NCBI GenBank assembly: GCA_964461045.1
Contig: CAYWSJ010000042.1
Location: 1-30,381, forward strand
Origin: JAGXLC01 sp964461045
GTDB taxonomy: Bacteria > Bacteroidota > Bacteroidia > Bacteroidales > UBA12077
DNA: 30,381 bases
Reading direction: 5' to 3'
Shown here: positions 18,749-26,678 of the stretch, in pieces
Layout: each line of letters begins with the position of its first letter
Numbering within the stretch: the stretch's first letter is position 1
Notes under the pieces: generated by a model
Databases searched by the model: none
The model's input: the letters and a program-made list of their open reading frames with translations, nothing else
What the model was told of the DNA's origin: nothing
Made by a program: the position numbers and the translations under genes

Positions 18749-19001
18749 TACAATTCTATCCATCGCACTGGGAATAATGCTTTTATCTATTATTCTCTCA
18801 CTTATCAGGTTTGTAAAAGGACCTTGTTATACAGACCGGGTTATTGCTTTTGATGTAATGACCATTTCTTCACTGGCCATTATTGCAGGAGTAGCGTATC
18901 TTACAGGTAGAATAATTTATCTGGATATTGCTATGGTGTACGGGATTTTAAGTTTCATCGGAGTTTTAATTGTCGCACGCTATTTAGAGAAAGGACTATA
19001 A
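18741..19001 (+). CDS. mrpF: MrpF-like subunit
   Basis: Small membrane protein of 86 aa with three helices, equivalent to MrpF/MnhF and MbhB. The motif RFVKGPCYTDRVIAFDVMT is diagnostic (usual form GP...DRv.a.D). It starts within the end of mrpE and is followed by mrpG after 1 nt. Confidence 0.93.
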   Translation: MVNTILSIALGIMLLSIILSLIRFVKGPCYTDRVIAFDVMTISSLAIIAGVAYLTGRIIYLDIAMVYGILSFIGVLIVARYLEKGL

Positions 19002-19002
19002 T

Positions 19003-19365
19003 ATGGAAATATTAGCAATTATAGGGGCATTTATCACACTAATCGGCTCAATCTTTCTTTTGTTAGGGTCAATTGGGCTGCTTCGTATGCCAGACTGTTT
19101 TAACAGAATACAAGCCGGTACCAAAGCCTCCACATTAGGAACAATTCTGTCGTTTACAGGTATTTTACTGATTATGCCGGGATGGTGGGGCAAGTTGCTT
19201 ATTCTTATCATTTCGGTAATTATCACAAATCCTGTATCATCTCATGTACTTGCCAGGGCTTCTCACTATATAAAAGTACCACTGACAAAAGCTACTCTGG
19301 TGAATAAATATGAAGAGGATGAAAAATATATACCTGTTGAAGATCAAAAAACTGAAGAAGAATGA
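19003..19365 (+). CDS. mrpG: MrpG-like subunit
   Basis: Membrane protein of 120 aa with three helices, equivalent to MrpG/MnhG and MbhC. LLLGSIGLLRMPDCFNRIQA followed by KASTLG is the standard MrpG block. The C-terminus is acidic (EEDEKYIPVEDQKTEEE). Its stop overlaps the start of the next gene by 4 nt (ATGA). Confidence 0.93.
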   Translation: MEILAIIGAFITLIGSIFLLLGSIGLLRMPDCFNRIQAGTKASTLGTILSFTGILLIMPGWWGKLLILIISVIITNPVSSHVLARASHYIKVPLTKATLVNKYEEDEKYIPVEDQKTEEE

Positions 19366-19616
19366 TAATTAAACTTATAGCAATCATATTAGCATTGGCC
19401 ATAATTACGATGGCTATTATCGCAGTAACCAATAAAAAACTTGTGGTCTCTATTGTTGCTGCCGGCGTAGTGAGCCTGTTTGCCTCGGTTTTTTATTTAC
19501 TCCTGGCTGCACCGGATGTTGCCATGACGGAAGCAGCCATAGGCAGTGGACTGACAACCATTATATTTTTCTATGTATTGAATAAAATAAAAAAAGACAG
19601 ACAAGATAATGTTTAA
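19362..19616 (+). CDS. MbhD/MrpA-middle-type subunit (DUF4040)
   Basis: Membrane protein of 84 aa with about three helices. It corresponds to the stand-alone MbhD/DUF4040 subunit, which in Mrp antiporters is the C-terminal part of MrpA. The motif YLLLAAPDVAMTEAAIGSGLTTIIFF is typical; the DVAxTEA segment supplies acidic residues of the Na+ path. It overlaps the next gene by 8 nt. Confidence 0.9.
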   Translation: MIIKLIAIILALAIITMAIIAVTNKKLVVSIVAAGVVSLFASVFYLLLAAPDVAMTEAAIGSGLTTIIFFYVLNKIKKDRQDNV

Positions 19617-20313
19617 AAAGATATTCATTTTTATCGTTTTAGCCGGTTTTGCTGCAATTCTCCTGAATTCTTTATCCTTGTTCAATCCGGATCAGCAGTT
19701 GAACGAAATTGCCACCCGCTATGCAGATAAAGGACCGGAGGAAGTAGGAGCTGCAAACCTTGTTACAGCCGTAATCGTAACTTACAGGGGACTTGATACC
19801 CTTGGAGAAGTAACCATATTATTTCTGGCGGCTTCAATTATTGGCTTCTTTCTTAAACTGAAACTGGAAGATGAAAAAGTCCCCAGAAAGGTGAGAAAAG
19901 CCAGTGAAATCCTTGAAACAGCCTCGAAAATTATTACTCCTGTAATTTTCCTTTTTGGAATTTACGTCTTCATCAACGGGCATTTAACACCGGGCGGAGG
20001 ATTCCAGGGTGGCGCTATTATTGCATCGGGCCTCGTATTGATGCTGCTGGCGAATCCGGTTAAAAAAGTAAATCACAAGATAATTTCGGTGGTAGAATCC
20101 ATCTCAGGCTTTTCATTCGTGATTTTAGGTATTATCGGAATCTTCCTGGCAGGCGGCTTTCTTGACAACGACTATTTCGGGCTGGGAACTTTCGGAGAGT
20201 TACTAAGCGCCGGAGCTATCCCGGTAATCTATATTTTTATCGGACTAAAAGTTGGTTCCGAATTATCAGGTATTGTAAGTAATTTACAGGAAACTCAGAA
20301 AGAAGAAATATAA
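19609..20313 (+). CDS. mrpB: Fused MbhE + MrpB (MbhF) subunit
   Basis: Membrane protein of 234 aa. The N-terminal part (about 1-90) matches the MbhE/MrpA-tail block, with EVGAANLVTAVIVTYRGLDT and LGEVTILFLAA. The rest (about 100-225) is MrpB/MnhB/MbhF, with the hallmark FINGHLTPGGGFQGGAIIASG. These are separate genes in Pyrococcus mbh, so a fusion is present here. It lies between the DUF4040 gene (8-nt overlap) and mrpC (1-nt overlap, TAATG). Confidence 0.9.
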   Translation: MFKKIFIFIVLAGFAAILLNSLSLFNPDQQLNEIATRYADKGPEEVGAANLVTAVIVTYRGLDTLGEVTILFLAASIIGFFLKLKLEDEKVPRKVRKASEILETASKIITPVIFLFGIYVFINGHLTPGGGFQGGAIIASGLVLMLLANPVKKVNHKIISVVESISGFSFVILGIIGIFLAGGFLDNDYFGLGTFGELLSAGAIPVIYIFIGLKVGSELSGIVSNLQETQKEEI

Positions 20314-20684
20314 TGGAACAAATCAGTTTAGCTCATATCGCCATAGTCACTGGAATTCTCATAATCCTTATCGGTATATGGGGCATCCTGACACAGAAAA
20401 ATATTATAAAAATCATCATTGGCTTTACCCTGTTTGACACAGGTTCTCATATTGTTATGGTAAGCCTTGGTTACGTAAAAGGCAAAACAGCACCAATTCT
20501 TGACAAGGCTGTTGAACTAAAAAATGCAGCAGGTGAAATTGTTGATCCTGTTCCACAAGCTTTGGTATTAACAGCTATTGTAATAGGCCTGGGGATTACG
20601 GCCCTGATGCTGGCTTATGCATTACGATTATATCAGAGAAGAAAAACATTAGAAATTAATAAATACAACGATCTAAAATGGTAG
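20313..20684 (+). CDS. mrpC: MrpC/NuoK-like subunit
   Basis: Membrane protein of 123 aa with three helices, homologous to MrpC/MnhC, MbhG and NuoK. The motif DPVPQALVLTAIVIGLGITA is conserved in the whole family. It overlaps its neighbours by 1 nt upstream and 7 nt downstream, consistent with translational coupling. Confidence 0.94.
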   Translation: MEQISLAHIAIVTGILIILIGIWGILTQKNIIKIIIGFTLFDTGSHIVMVSLGYVKGKTAPILDKAVELKNAAGEIVDPVPQALVLTAIVIGLGITALMLAYALRLYQRRKTLEINKYNDLKW

Positions 20685-23600
20685 ACCCAATTTATATTGT
20701 CGGATCAGGACTTGGAATAGCTTTTCTGCTTGGCTTATTCAAAAAAGCAGGGAAAAATACTGCAGGTATTATCATGTTGCTGACCCTGGCCTTTATGACT
20801 TTTGTTTCTTTACAATGGCTTTGGTCTATACTGTTTGCTGGTAATTCACCGCACTATATCTTTACTGCCGGATTTAAGCCGCCATTCTCCATTAATCTTC
20901 TCATGGGGGAAATGGAAACATTTTTCACCACTGCCATTAATATCGCAGGACTGTTGGGAGGATTGTACTTGCTGGATCGTTTGAAAAAACAGGGTGTCAA
21001 CTCGATGATTGTTTACCTGCTCTTATTTGTTGGATTGAATGTGATCATCATGACCCGTGATATTTTCAATCTTTTTGTATTTCTTGAAGTCTCCAGCGTA
21101 GCTATAGTAGGACTGGTAGTGTTGCAAAGAAAAGTAGATTCACTGTCTGCCGGTTTTAAATACCTGGTCGCTACAGCCATTATCTCAGGCATCATGCTCC
21201 TGGGTGTTATTTTTATATACCATTTCGCAGGATCATTATACATTGAGGACATCATCAATGCCAACCTTTATGCAGTAAAAGGAGGCGTTGTTGCTATATT
21301 TCTTGTCTTAATAGCCATATCACTTGAATTAAAGCCCTTCCCGGCAAACGGATGGGGACTGGATTTATACGAGGGAGCGCATCCCGGATTAGCAGCAATG
21401 GTTTCGGCTGCATTTGCCTCTGCTATGTTGTATGTTCTTTACAAGTTGCTGCCCATAGCAGGAACAGAATGGAATCAGGTTGTTGCTGCCATAGGGGCGG
21501 TTACTTTCATCGGATCAAATCTGCTGGGAATAAAACAGGGCAAACCCCAAAGACTTCTGGGGTATTCTTCAGTGGGTCAAATTGGCTTGCTGATGATGGT
21601 GATTGGGTTATCCTCAATATTGAATGGCAAAATGATAGCTATCGGGCTGGGAATCCTTGTGAGTCACTACCTGGCTAAAGCCGGTCTTTTCTGGTTATCA
21701 GGAATTATCCAGCAAGATAATATCAGAAACTGGAGTGTTTTGCGGAAAAAACCTTTCCTGTTGGTTCTGTTTGGAACATTCATTTTTGCGTTAATTGGCT
21801 TCCCTCCTTTCCCATCATTTTTCGCCAAATGGGAATTTATTATGCAATTATCAGCCAGCAATGGCTATACATGGGTAGCAATTATTCTTTTGGGCTCTTT
21901 CCTGGAAGGAATTTACCTTTTCAGATGGCTGGGCTACAGCATCAAACTAGACCATAATGAACTTCCTTCATTCAATATACCATGGAAAAAGATTCTTCCC
22001 GTGGCAATTGCAGGCATTTCTCTCTATATTGCAGGATATTTCTCAAATCCTATTGCAGAAGGATCTGCCAATCTGAACTTTATCCCTCTTGGATTTATTG
22101 TATTGATTTACCTGCTGGATTTTATTCCCGCACGGGTCAAAAATGTCCTGGCTATTGCCGCACTGGCTTACTATGGGTACATGATCATGCCGGATTTTTA
22201 TGAAACGGATGGCCTGCGGTTTATTTTCAGCATTATCTTTATCATTGGAGGTATCCTGACACTAGTTGCCGGATTTGCATACAAAGGCAAAAGAAAAGGG
22301 TTTTACCCTGCTGCACTTTTAATGTATGCAGGACTTGGGCAACTGCTCACAGCAGAAACCATGCTCCAGTTTTTCTTTGCATGGGAGCTGATGACTATTG
22401 GTTCCTATATCCTTATCATTCGTGGCAAAAATTCTATTAAACATGGCTACAGTTACATGTTGTTTTCTGTCGGCGGAGCTTACCTCATGCTAGCCGGATT
22501 TGGCATTGCTTATGCCAGTAGCGGAATGTTAGGACTGGAAGCATTATCGAACATTACACTGCTTGCAGGATGGGCTACAGCGCTAATTGCAATCGGTTTT
22601 ATGACCAAAACAGCCACACTGGGTGTTCATATCTGGTTACCGGGAGCGCACGCCGAGGCAGAGTCTGACGTATCACCTATGGTATCAGCCATATTATTGA
22701 AAGCAGGTGTTTTCGGCCTGGTGTTGCTTTTCATATCAATGGGAGCAGAAAGTGCCGCTAATCACCCACTCATGTATGTTCTTGGCTGGCTTGGGGCCAT
22801 TACTGCACTTGTTGGAAACCTAAGCGCTGTATTCCAGGAAGATGCAAAACGTTTGCTTGCTTACTCAAGTATAGGCCAACTGGGATATATCTTATTTGCC
22901 TATGCCATAATGACTCACGTGGGTTGGCTGGCAGGACTGACATATACAATCAATCACTTCATGTATAAAGCTATATTGTTCCTTATAATCGGGGGAATTG
23001 TATTGCGGCTGAAAACACATAACATGTATGAAATGGGTGGTCTGATCAAACGAATGCCCTACAGTTTTATTGCAGTTCTTGTAGGTATTATTGCCCTGGC
23101 GGGAATGCCACCTCTATCCGGATTTGCAGGCAAATGGCTCTTCTATAATGCAGGAATTAACAAAGGCTGGTACTTCCAGGGAGGCATTATATTTTTCTCA
23201 GGAATCATTGCGTTCCTGTATCTTTACCGGCTCATACATTCCATTTTCCTAGGACAATTAAAAGACAGGCACCGTACTGTCAAAGAAATATCGCCCTGGT
23301 TCCTGGTTCCGGCTTATATACTGATTATGGGTATCATGGTCTTCTCAGCCAAACCAGACCTGATCTTACAGCCTTTTGGCAAAGTAACTGCACAGTATTT
23401 TCCGAGCTCTCTCCTGCAATGGAAGGGAGACGGAACAGCCATTGGTCAGCTTGGTTACTGGAACGGTTCACAAATTATGATCATTGTAATGGGATTGTTT
23501 GCGCTCATTGTCCTATGGCTGATTATGCTGAACAGAAAAGCACAAAAAGTAAAACAATTCAATATTGTGTATGCGGGTGAGCGACCCGAGCGCCCGGAAA

Positions 23601-23818
23601 CAACCCACATCTCATACAATCTTTATGCAGGCTATAACAAAGCTGTCGGATTTCTTGTCAATCCCTGGATTACCGGACTCTGGAACTGGATATCCGAAGG
23701 AGTAAAAGAAATTGCAGACCAGATCCGGCGGATTTATACCGGTAATGGCCAAACTTATATTTTACATGTTATAACTTATATTGTCGTTGTCTATCTGTTA
23801 ACAATAGGAGGATTCTAA
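20678..23818 (+). CDS. mrpD: Tandem MrpD::MrpD (MbxH::MbxH') ion-translocating antiporter fusion
   Basis: Membrane protein of 1046 aa holding two complete antiporter-like (NuoL/M/N, MrpD) units. Unit 1 (about 1-450) has the helix-5 glutamate E137 (FVFLEVSS), lysine K219 (LELKPFPANGW) and RLLGYSSVGQIG. Its usual WLPxAHxxAP is changed to DLYEGAHPGLA. Unit 2 (about 475-930) has E570 (FFAWELMTIG), K644 (MTKTATLGVHIWLPGAHAEA), canonical HIWLPGAH and RLLAYSSIGQLGYI. A C-terminal tail with a further hydrophobic segment ends the protein. Archaeal Mbx has two separate MrpD-like subunits, whereas Mbh has one. Two units imply two ion-pumping modules. The gene overlaps mrpC by 7 nt and the NuoH-like gene by 1 nt. 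Confidence 0.93.
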   Translation: MVDPIYIVGSGLGIAFLLGLFKKAGKNTAGIIMLLTLAFMTFVSLQWLWSILFAGNSPHYIFTAGFKPPFSINLLMGEMETFFTTAINIAGLLGGLYLLDRLKKQGVNSMIVYLLLFVGLNVIIMTRDIFNLFVFLEVSSVAIVGLVVLQRKVDSLSAGFKYLVATAIISGIMLLGVIFIYHFAGSLYIEDIINANLYAVKGGVVAIFLVLIAISLELKPFPANGWGLDLYEGAHPGLAAMVSAAFASAMLYVLYKLLPIAGTEWNQVVAAIGAVTFIGSNLLGIKQGKPQRLLGYSSVGQIGLLMMVIGLSSILNGKMIAIGLGILVSHYLAKAGLFWLSGIIQQDNIRNWSVLRKKPFLLVLFGTFIFALIGFPPFPSFFAKWEFIMQLSASNGYTWVAIILLGSFLEGIYLFRWLGYSIKLDHNELPSFNIPWKKILPVAIAGISLYIAGYFSNPIAEGSANLNFIPLGFIVLIYLLDFIPARVKNVLAIAALAYYGYMIMPDFYETDGLRFIFSIIFIIGGILTLVAGFAYKGKRKGFYPAALLMYAGLGQLLTAETMLQFFFAWELMTIGSYILIIRGKNSIKHGYSYMLFSVGGAYLMLAGFGIAYASSGMLGLEALSNITLLAGWATALIAIGFMTKTATLGVHIWLPGAHAEAESDVSPMVSAILLKAGVFGLVLLFISMGAESAANHPLMYVLGWLGAITALVGNLSAVFQEDAKRLLAYSSIGQLGYILFAYAIMTHVGWLAGLTYTINHFMYKAILFLIIGGIVLRLKTHNMYEMGGLIKRMPYSFIAVLVGIIALAGMPPLSGFAGKWLFYNAGINKGWYFQGGIIFFSGIIAFLYLYRLIHSIFLGQLKDRHRTVKEISPWFLVPAYILIMGIMVFSAKPDLILQPFGKVTAQYFPSSLLQWKGDGTAIGQLGYWNGSQIMIIVMGLFALIVLWLIMLNRKAQKVKQFNIVYAGERPERPETTHISYNLYAGYNKAVGFLVNPWITGLWNWISEGVKEIADQIRRIYTGNGQTYILHVITYIVVVYLLTIGGF

Positions 23819-24723
23819 TGGATTTACTAACTCGTGTATTATTCACGCTTTTAGGATTATTTATCATACTCAACTGGGGATTATTAATGAATGCCATTAT
23901 GCGCAAACTAACTGCCAGAGTTGGCAGGCGCGTTGGTATTCGGTGGTATCAGCCATGGCTAAACCTGGTTAAATTATATTCAAACCGAAATTCAATAAGC
24001 CATGGTGTTATGTTCCAGTTAGGACCAGTCTTCAGACTGCTGGGAGGTGTCGGGCTGGTCGTATTTATGCCACTGATTTATGGATCGGAACTTTTCAGTA
24101 ATTTCTCTTTTGCCGGGGATCTTGTACTGATTCTTTACATCAAATTTTTTGGCATGCTTGGAATGGCCCTCGGAGCCGGAGAAGGTGGTCACCCCTACTC
24201 AGCAATTGGCGTGAGCAGAGGATTGTCGCAGGTTACCACGGTTGAGTTGCCTTTTACGCTTGCTGTGATTGCGCTTGCTGTACAATATAACACCCTGTCA
24301 ATAACAGAGATTGTCGCTGCCCAGCAGGGAAGTTTCCTCAACTGGACCCTGTTTACCAATCCTGTGGCAACTGCTGCAGCGCTTCTTTCAATGCTGGGAA
24401 TTTTTATGCATTCACCATTTGACCTGGTAAAGGCACCCAATGAAATTCCAATTGGACCACCAACAGAATACCATTCATCCTACCTTGGAATTCTGCGAAC
24501 AAACGCCGCAGTATTGCATGTGATTGAAGCTATACTTTTCATGAACCTGTTCTTTGGAGGAGCTACCTCCTGGATTGAATTGATAATAAAAACATTCCTG
24601 ATTTACTTCATTTCCATATTTGTGGGTGTTGTTTTCCCGCGATTCCGAATTGAACAATCAGTATCATGGTTTTTAAAAGTTCCCTTAATTTTAGGTATAA
24701 TCGCTATTATTTTAATATTATAG
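23818..24723 (+). CDS. mbxM: NuoH/MbxM-like membrane subunit
   Basis: Membrane protein of 301 aa with about eight helices, homologous to NuoH, MbhM and HycD. It forms the interface between the membrane arm and the iron-sulfur arm. Visible motifs are RVGRRVGIRWYQPWLNLVKL near the N-terminus, GAGEGGHPYSAIGVSRG in the middle, and SPFDLVKAPNEIP followed by TEYHSSYLGI. It starts in the stop codon of the MrpD fusion gene and ends 3 nt before the NuoB-like gene. Confidence 0.94.
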   Translation: MDLLTRVLFTLLGLFIILNWGLLMNAIMRKLTARVGRRVGIRWYQPWLNLVKLYSNRNSISHGVMFQLGPVFRLLGGVGLVVFMPLIYGSELFSNFSFAGDLVLILYIKFFGMLGMALGAGEGGHPYSAIGVSRGLSQVTTVELPFTLAVIALAVQYNTLSITEIVAAQQGSFLNWTLFTNPVATAAALLSMLGIFMHSPFDLVKAPNEIPIGPPTEYHSSYLGILRTNAAVLHVIEAILFMNLFFGGATSWIELIIKTFLIYFISIFVGVVFPRFRIEQSVSWFLKVPLILGIIAIILIL

Positions 24724-24726
24724 TTT

Positions 24727-25434
24727 ATGGCAGAAGAAAACAAAAATATTCCACATAACGACGAAGAAAAAATTCAGGAAACACGGGATAAGTTTCTTAA
24801 AGATTACAATGAAAAACGAAAAGTTGAAACACCCGATGGTGAGATTATTGAAGTGGACCCATTAAAGGACTATTTCAGTGAAGAACGTCCGAAACGAAAA
24901 GACCCGCATAAAGGTGTTATTGAAAAATTCCTGAATTGGGCACGCGCTGAGTCTATTTGGGTTCTGGGCTTTGGCACAGGATGTGGAAGTATAGAAATTC
25001 CACCGCTTACCACTCCCAGGTTCGATATGTTCCGCTTTGGCGTAGCCATGAGACCCACGCCCAGGCAATCTTCAGCCTTAATTATCTCGGGTTATCTGTC
25101 TGTTAAGACTTTGAAACGTGCTATTCGCTCTTATGAACAGATGATGCAGCCTAAATTTGTCCTGGCGCTTGGCAGTTGCACAATCAATGGCGGAATGTAC
25201 TGGGACAGCTACAACACCATTAACCGGCTGGATTATTATCTTCCGGTAGATGTTTATGTGGCTGGCTGTATGCCAAGACCTGAAGCCCTGCTGGCCGGTT
25301 TTAATCAATTAAAAAAACGTATCCGCGAAGGCCGTGCTGAAGGAGCCAATGAATATGCTGACAATTTTGACTGGTACAAAGCCAACCAGAAAAAAATCAT
25401 TAAGGATTGGAATATGCCGGATTATAATTGGTAA
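24727..25434 (+). CDS. mbxJ: NuoB/MbxJ-like iron-sulfur subunit lacking one cluster cysteine
   Basis: Soluble subunit of 235 aa homologous to NuoB, MbhJ and MbxJ, which carry the proximal [4Fe-4S] cluster next to the catalytic subunit. It has a charged N-terminal extension of about 60 residues. Only three cysteines occur in the whole protein: C86 (FGTGCGSIEI), C151 (GSCTINGG) and C181 (AGCMPRPE). The tandem CCxxE of NuoB is reduced to CGSIE, so one of the four ligands is replaced by Gly87. This fits the 'site-differentiated' cluster reported for archaeal Mbx/MBS. The last 55 bases before the gap are repeated after it, so the C-terminal end and stop codon appear twice (second stop at 25587-25589). 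Confidence 0.92.
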   Translation: MAEENKNIPHNDEEKIQETRDKFLKDYNEKRKVETPDGEIIEVDPLKDYFSEERPKRKDPHKGVIEKFLNWARAESIWVLGFGTGCGSIEIPPLTTPRFDMFRFGVAMRPTPRQSSALIISGYLSVKTLKRAIRSYEQMMQPKFVLALGSCTINGGMYWDSYNTINRLDYYLPVDVYVAGCMPRPEALLAGFNQLKKRIREGRAEGANEYADNFDWYKANQKKIIKDWNMPDYNW

Positions 25435-25437
25435 AAT

Positions 25438-25537
25438 NNNNNNNNNNNNNNNNNNNNNNNNNNNNNNNNNNNNNNNNNNNNNNNNNNNNNNNNNNNNNNN
25501 NNNNNNNNNNNNNNNNNNNNNNNNNNNNNNNNNNNNN
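25438..25537. other. Scaffold gap of 100 N with duplicated 55-bp flanks
   Basis: Exactly 100 N, flanked by identical 55-bp sequences (25383-25437 and 25538-25592). The simplest reading is two contigs sharing a 55-base end overlap that the scaffolder did not merge, so nothing is missing. Joining them gives the NuoB-like stop codon followed directly by element 1. Confidence 0.92.
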
Positions 25538-25592
25538 CAACCAGAAAAAAATCATTAAGGATTGGAATATGCCGGATTATAATTGGTAAAAT

Positions 25593-25640
25593 GAGGCTGA
25601 GGCTGAGGCTAAGGCTAAGGATGAGGATGAGGAAAAGGAT
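25593..25640 (+). repeat. Left hexamer array of element 1
   Basis: Eight degenerate tandem hexamers of the form RAGGMW (GAGGCT x3, AAGGCT, AAGGAT, GAGGAT, GAGGAA, AAGGAT). The array starts 3 nt after the NuoB-like stop codon. Bases 25600-25620 are perfectly complementary (21 bp) to 26083-26103 on the far side of the four-helix-bundle gene. Confidence 0.9.
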
Positions 25641-25692
25641 TAGTTATAATAATGTGAAAGTTTAGATTAAAACTATTTGAAATAACAAGAGA

Positions 25693-26088
25693 ATGAGGAA
25701 CAAGGATTTTACTGATATGACTGTATGGCAAGAAGGTTTAAAACTTGTAAAAAACATATATGCCATTACCAAAGAATTCCCTTCTGAAGAAAAATTTGGA
25801 CTTATCTCGGATATGAGAAGAGCGGCAACATCAATTCCAAACAACATTGCTGAAGGTTATGGGAGATATGAACCAAAAGATAAAACAAGATTTTACAAAA
25901 TCTCAAGAGGTAGCTGCTATGAAATTCATAGTCAATTATTAATCTCAAAGGAATTGAATTTCATTAAAAACAATATTGAGGAAAAACTTATAGAACAGCT
26001 ACAATTGATTATAAAAGAGTTAAACAAATTGATCAAGTCTATTGAATCAAAATTTACCAAAGCAACTGAGGCTGCTCCCAAGCCTTAG
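25693..26088 (+). CDS. Four helix bundle protein (S23 / 23S rRNA intervening-sequence protein family), copy 1
   Basis: Protein of 131 aa of the 'four helix bundle' family, first known from open reading frames inside 23S rRNA intervening sequences. Family marks are the start FTDMTVWQEG, MRRAATSIPNNIAEGYGR (NIAEG at 51-55) and ISRGSCYEI (about 70-78), with four amphipathic helices. The biochemical role of the family is unknown; relatives are oligomeric and some bind nucleic acid or reverse-transcriptase partners (Avd in diversity-generating retroelements). No reverse transcriptase is present here. Its last codons and stop (TAG at 26086-26088) lie in the right inverted repeat. It is more AT-rich than the flanking Mbx genes and not closely similar to copy 2. 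Confidence 0.88.
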   Translation: MRNKDFTDMTVWQEGLKLVKNIYAITKEFPSEEKFGLISDMRRAATSIPNNIAEGYGRYEPKDKTRFYKISRGSCYEIHSQLLISKELNFIKNNIEEKLIEQLQLIIKELNKLIKSIESKFTKATEAAPKP

Positions 26089-26103
26089 CCTTAGCCTCAG
26101 CCT
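26083..26103 (+). repeat. Right inverted-repeat arm of element 1
   Basis: A 21-bp exact reverse complement of 25600-25620, made of CCTTAG/CCTCAG units. It overlaps the stop codon of the four-helix-bundle gene and ends 26 nt before the NuoC-like start codon. Confidence 0.9.
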
Positions 26104-26129
26104 GTTTGTAATTATAAAAAATTCTCAAA

Positions 26130-26678
26130 ATGATAAATACTATAAAAAACATAAAAAAACACTTCAACCTCCTTCAAAAAGAAGAGCAAAGGGAAAATTT
26201 AACTTTTGTGACTGTAAAAAAGGAGCAGGCGGTGCAGCTTGTTACACACCTGAGAGATTATGAGGGTTTTTCAAGCTTCATTATGCTTTCTGTGGTTGAC
26301 TGGATTGAAGAGGGTGAGTTTCAATTAACTTACTTGTTGAATAATCCTGAAAAAAAGGTTGACATTGGTGTGCGTACACGAATCGACAGGGAGAATGCTA
26401 CGATGGAATCGGCACATCACCTCTGGGAACATGTGGCTACTTTCCAGAGAGAACTGAAAGAGATGTACGGCATCGACTTTCCAGGCAGTCCACGGGTTGA
26501 TGAAGAATTTATTCTTGAGGGCTGGGATGACACTCCTCCTATGAGACGAGAATTCGACAGCAAAAAATATTCAGAGGAAACCTATTTTCCAAGACCGGGA
26601 TCAAAAAGTTATGATCCAAGAGAATATATGAAACAAAAGCTTTATTCTGATGACTATGAAGAAGAACAAGATATTTAA
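26130..26678 (+). CDS. mbxK: NuoC/MbxK-like subunit
   Basis: Soluble subunit of 182 aa homologous to NuoC (30-kDa complex I subunit), MbhK and MbxK. The signature is QRELKEMYGIDFPGSP followed by FILEGWDDTPPMRREFD, matching the usual ERE..D.fGi.F.G.P ... P.RkdF. The acidic C-terminus overlaps the start of the NuoD-like gene by 29 nt. The protein helps dock the NuoD-like subunit and carries no cofactor. The start is preceded by an AT-rich leader left after element 1. Confidence 0.92.
   Translation: MINTIKNIKKHFNLLQKEEQRENLTFVTVKKEQAVQLVTHLRDYEGFSSFIMLSVVDWIEEGEFQLTYLLNNPEKKVDIGVRTRIDRENATMESAHHLWEHVATFQRELKEMYGIDFPGSPRVDEEFILEGWDDTPPMRREFDSKKYSEETYFPRPGSKSYDPREYMKQKLYSDDYEEEQDI

Larger units (their letters stand above)
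25593..26103 (+). mobile_element. Element 1: IVS-like unit with four-helix-bundle gene and inverted repeats
   Basis: About 0.5 kb inserted between the NuoB-like and NuoC-like genes of an otherwise overlapping operon. It comprises the left hexamer array, one 131-aa S23/IVP-type gene in the sense direction, and an inverted array on the right. The arms (25600-25620 and 26083-26103) can form a 21-bp perfect RNA stem. This is the architecture of 23S rRNA intervening sequences, which also encode such proteins. No transposase or clear target duplication is seen, so 'mobile' is inferred. Confidence 0.6.

Noticed and set aside
25593..25640. Hexamer arrays considered as a CRISPR or simple microsatellite
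   Set aside because: There are no spacers, and the array has an exact inverted partner beyond the gene, so it is a stem-forming element end.
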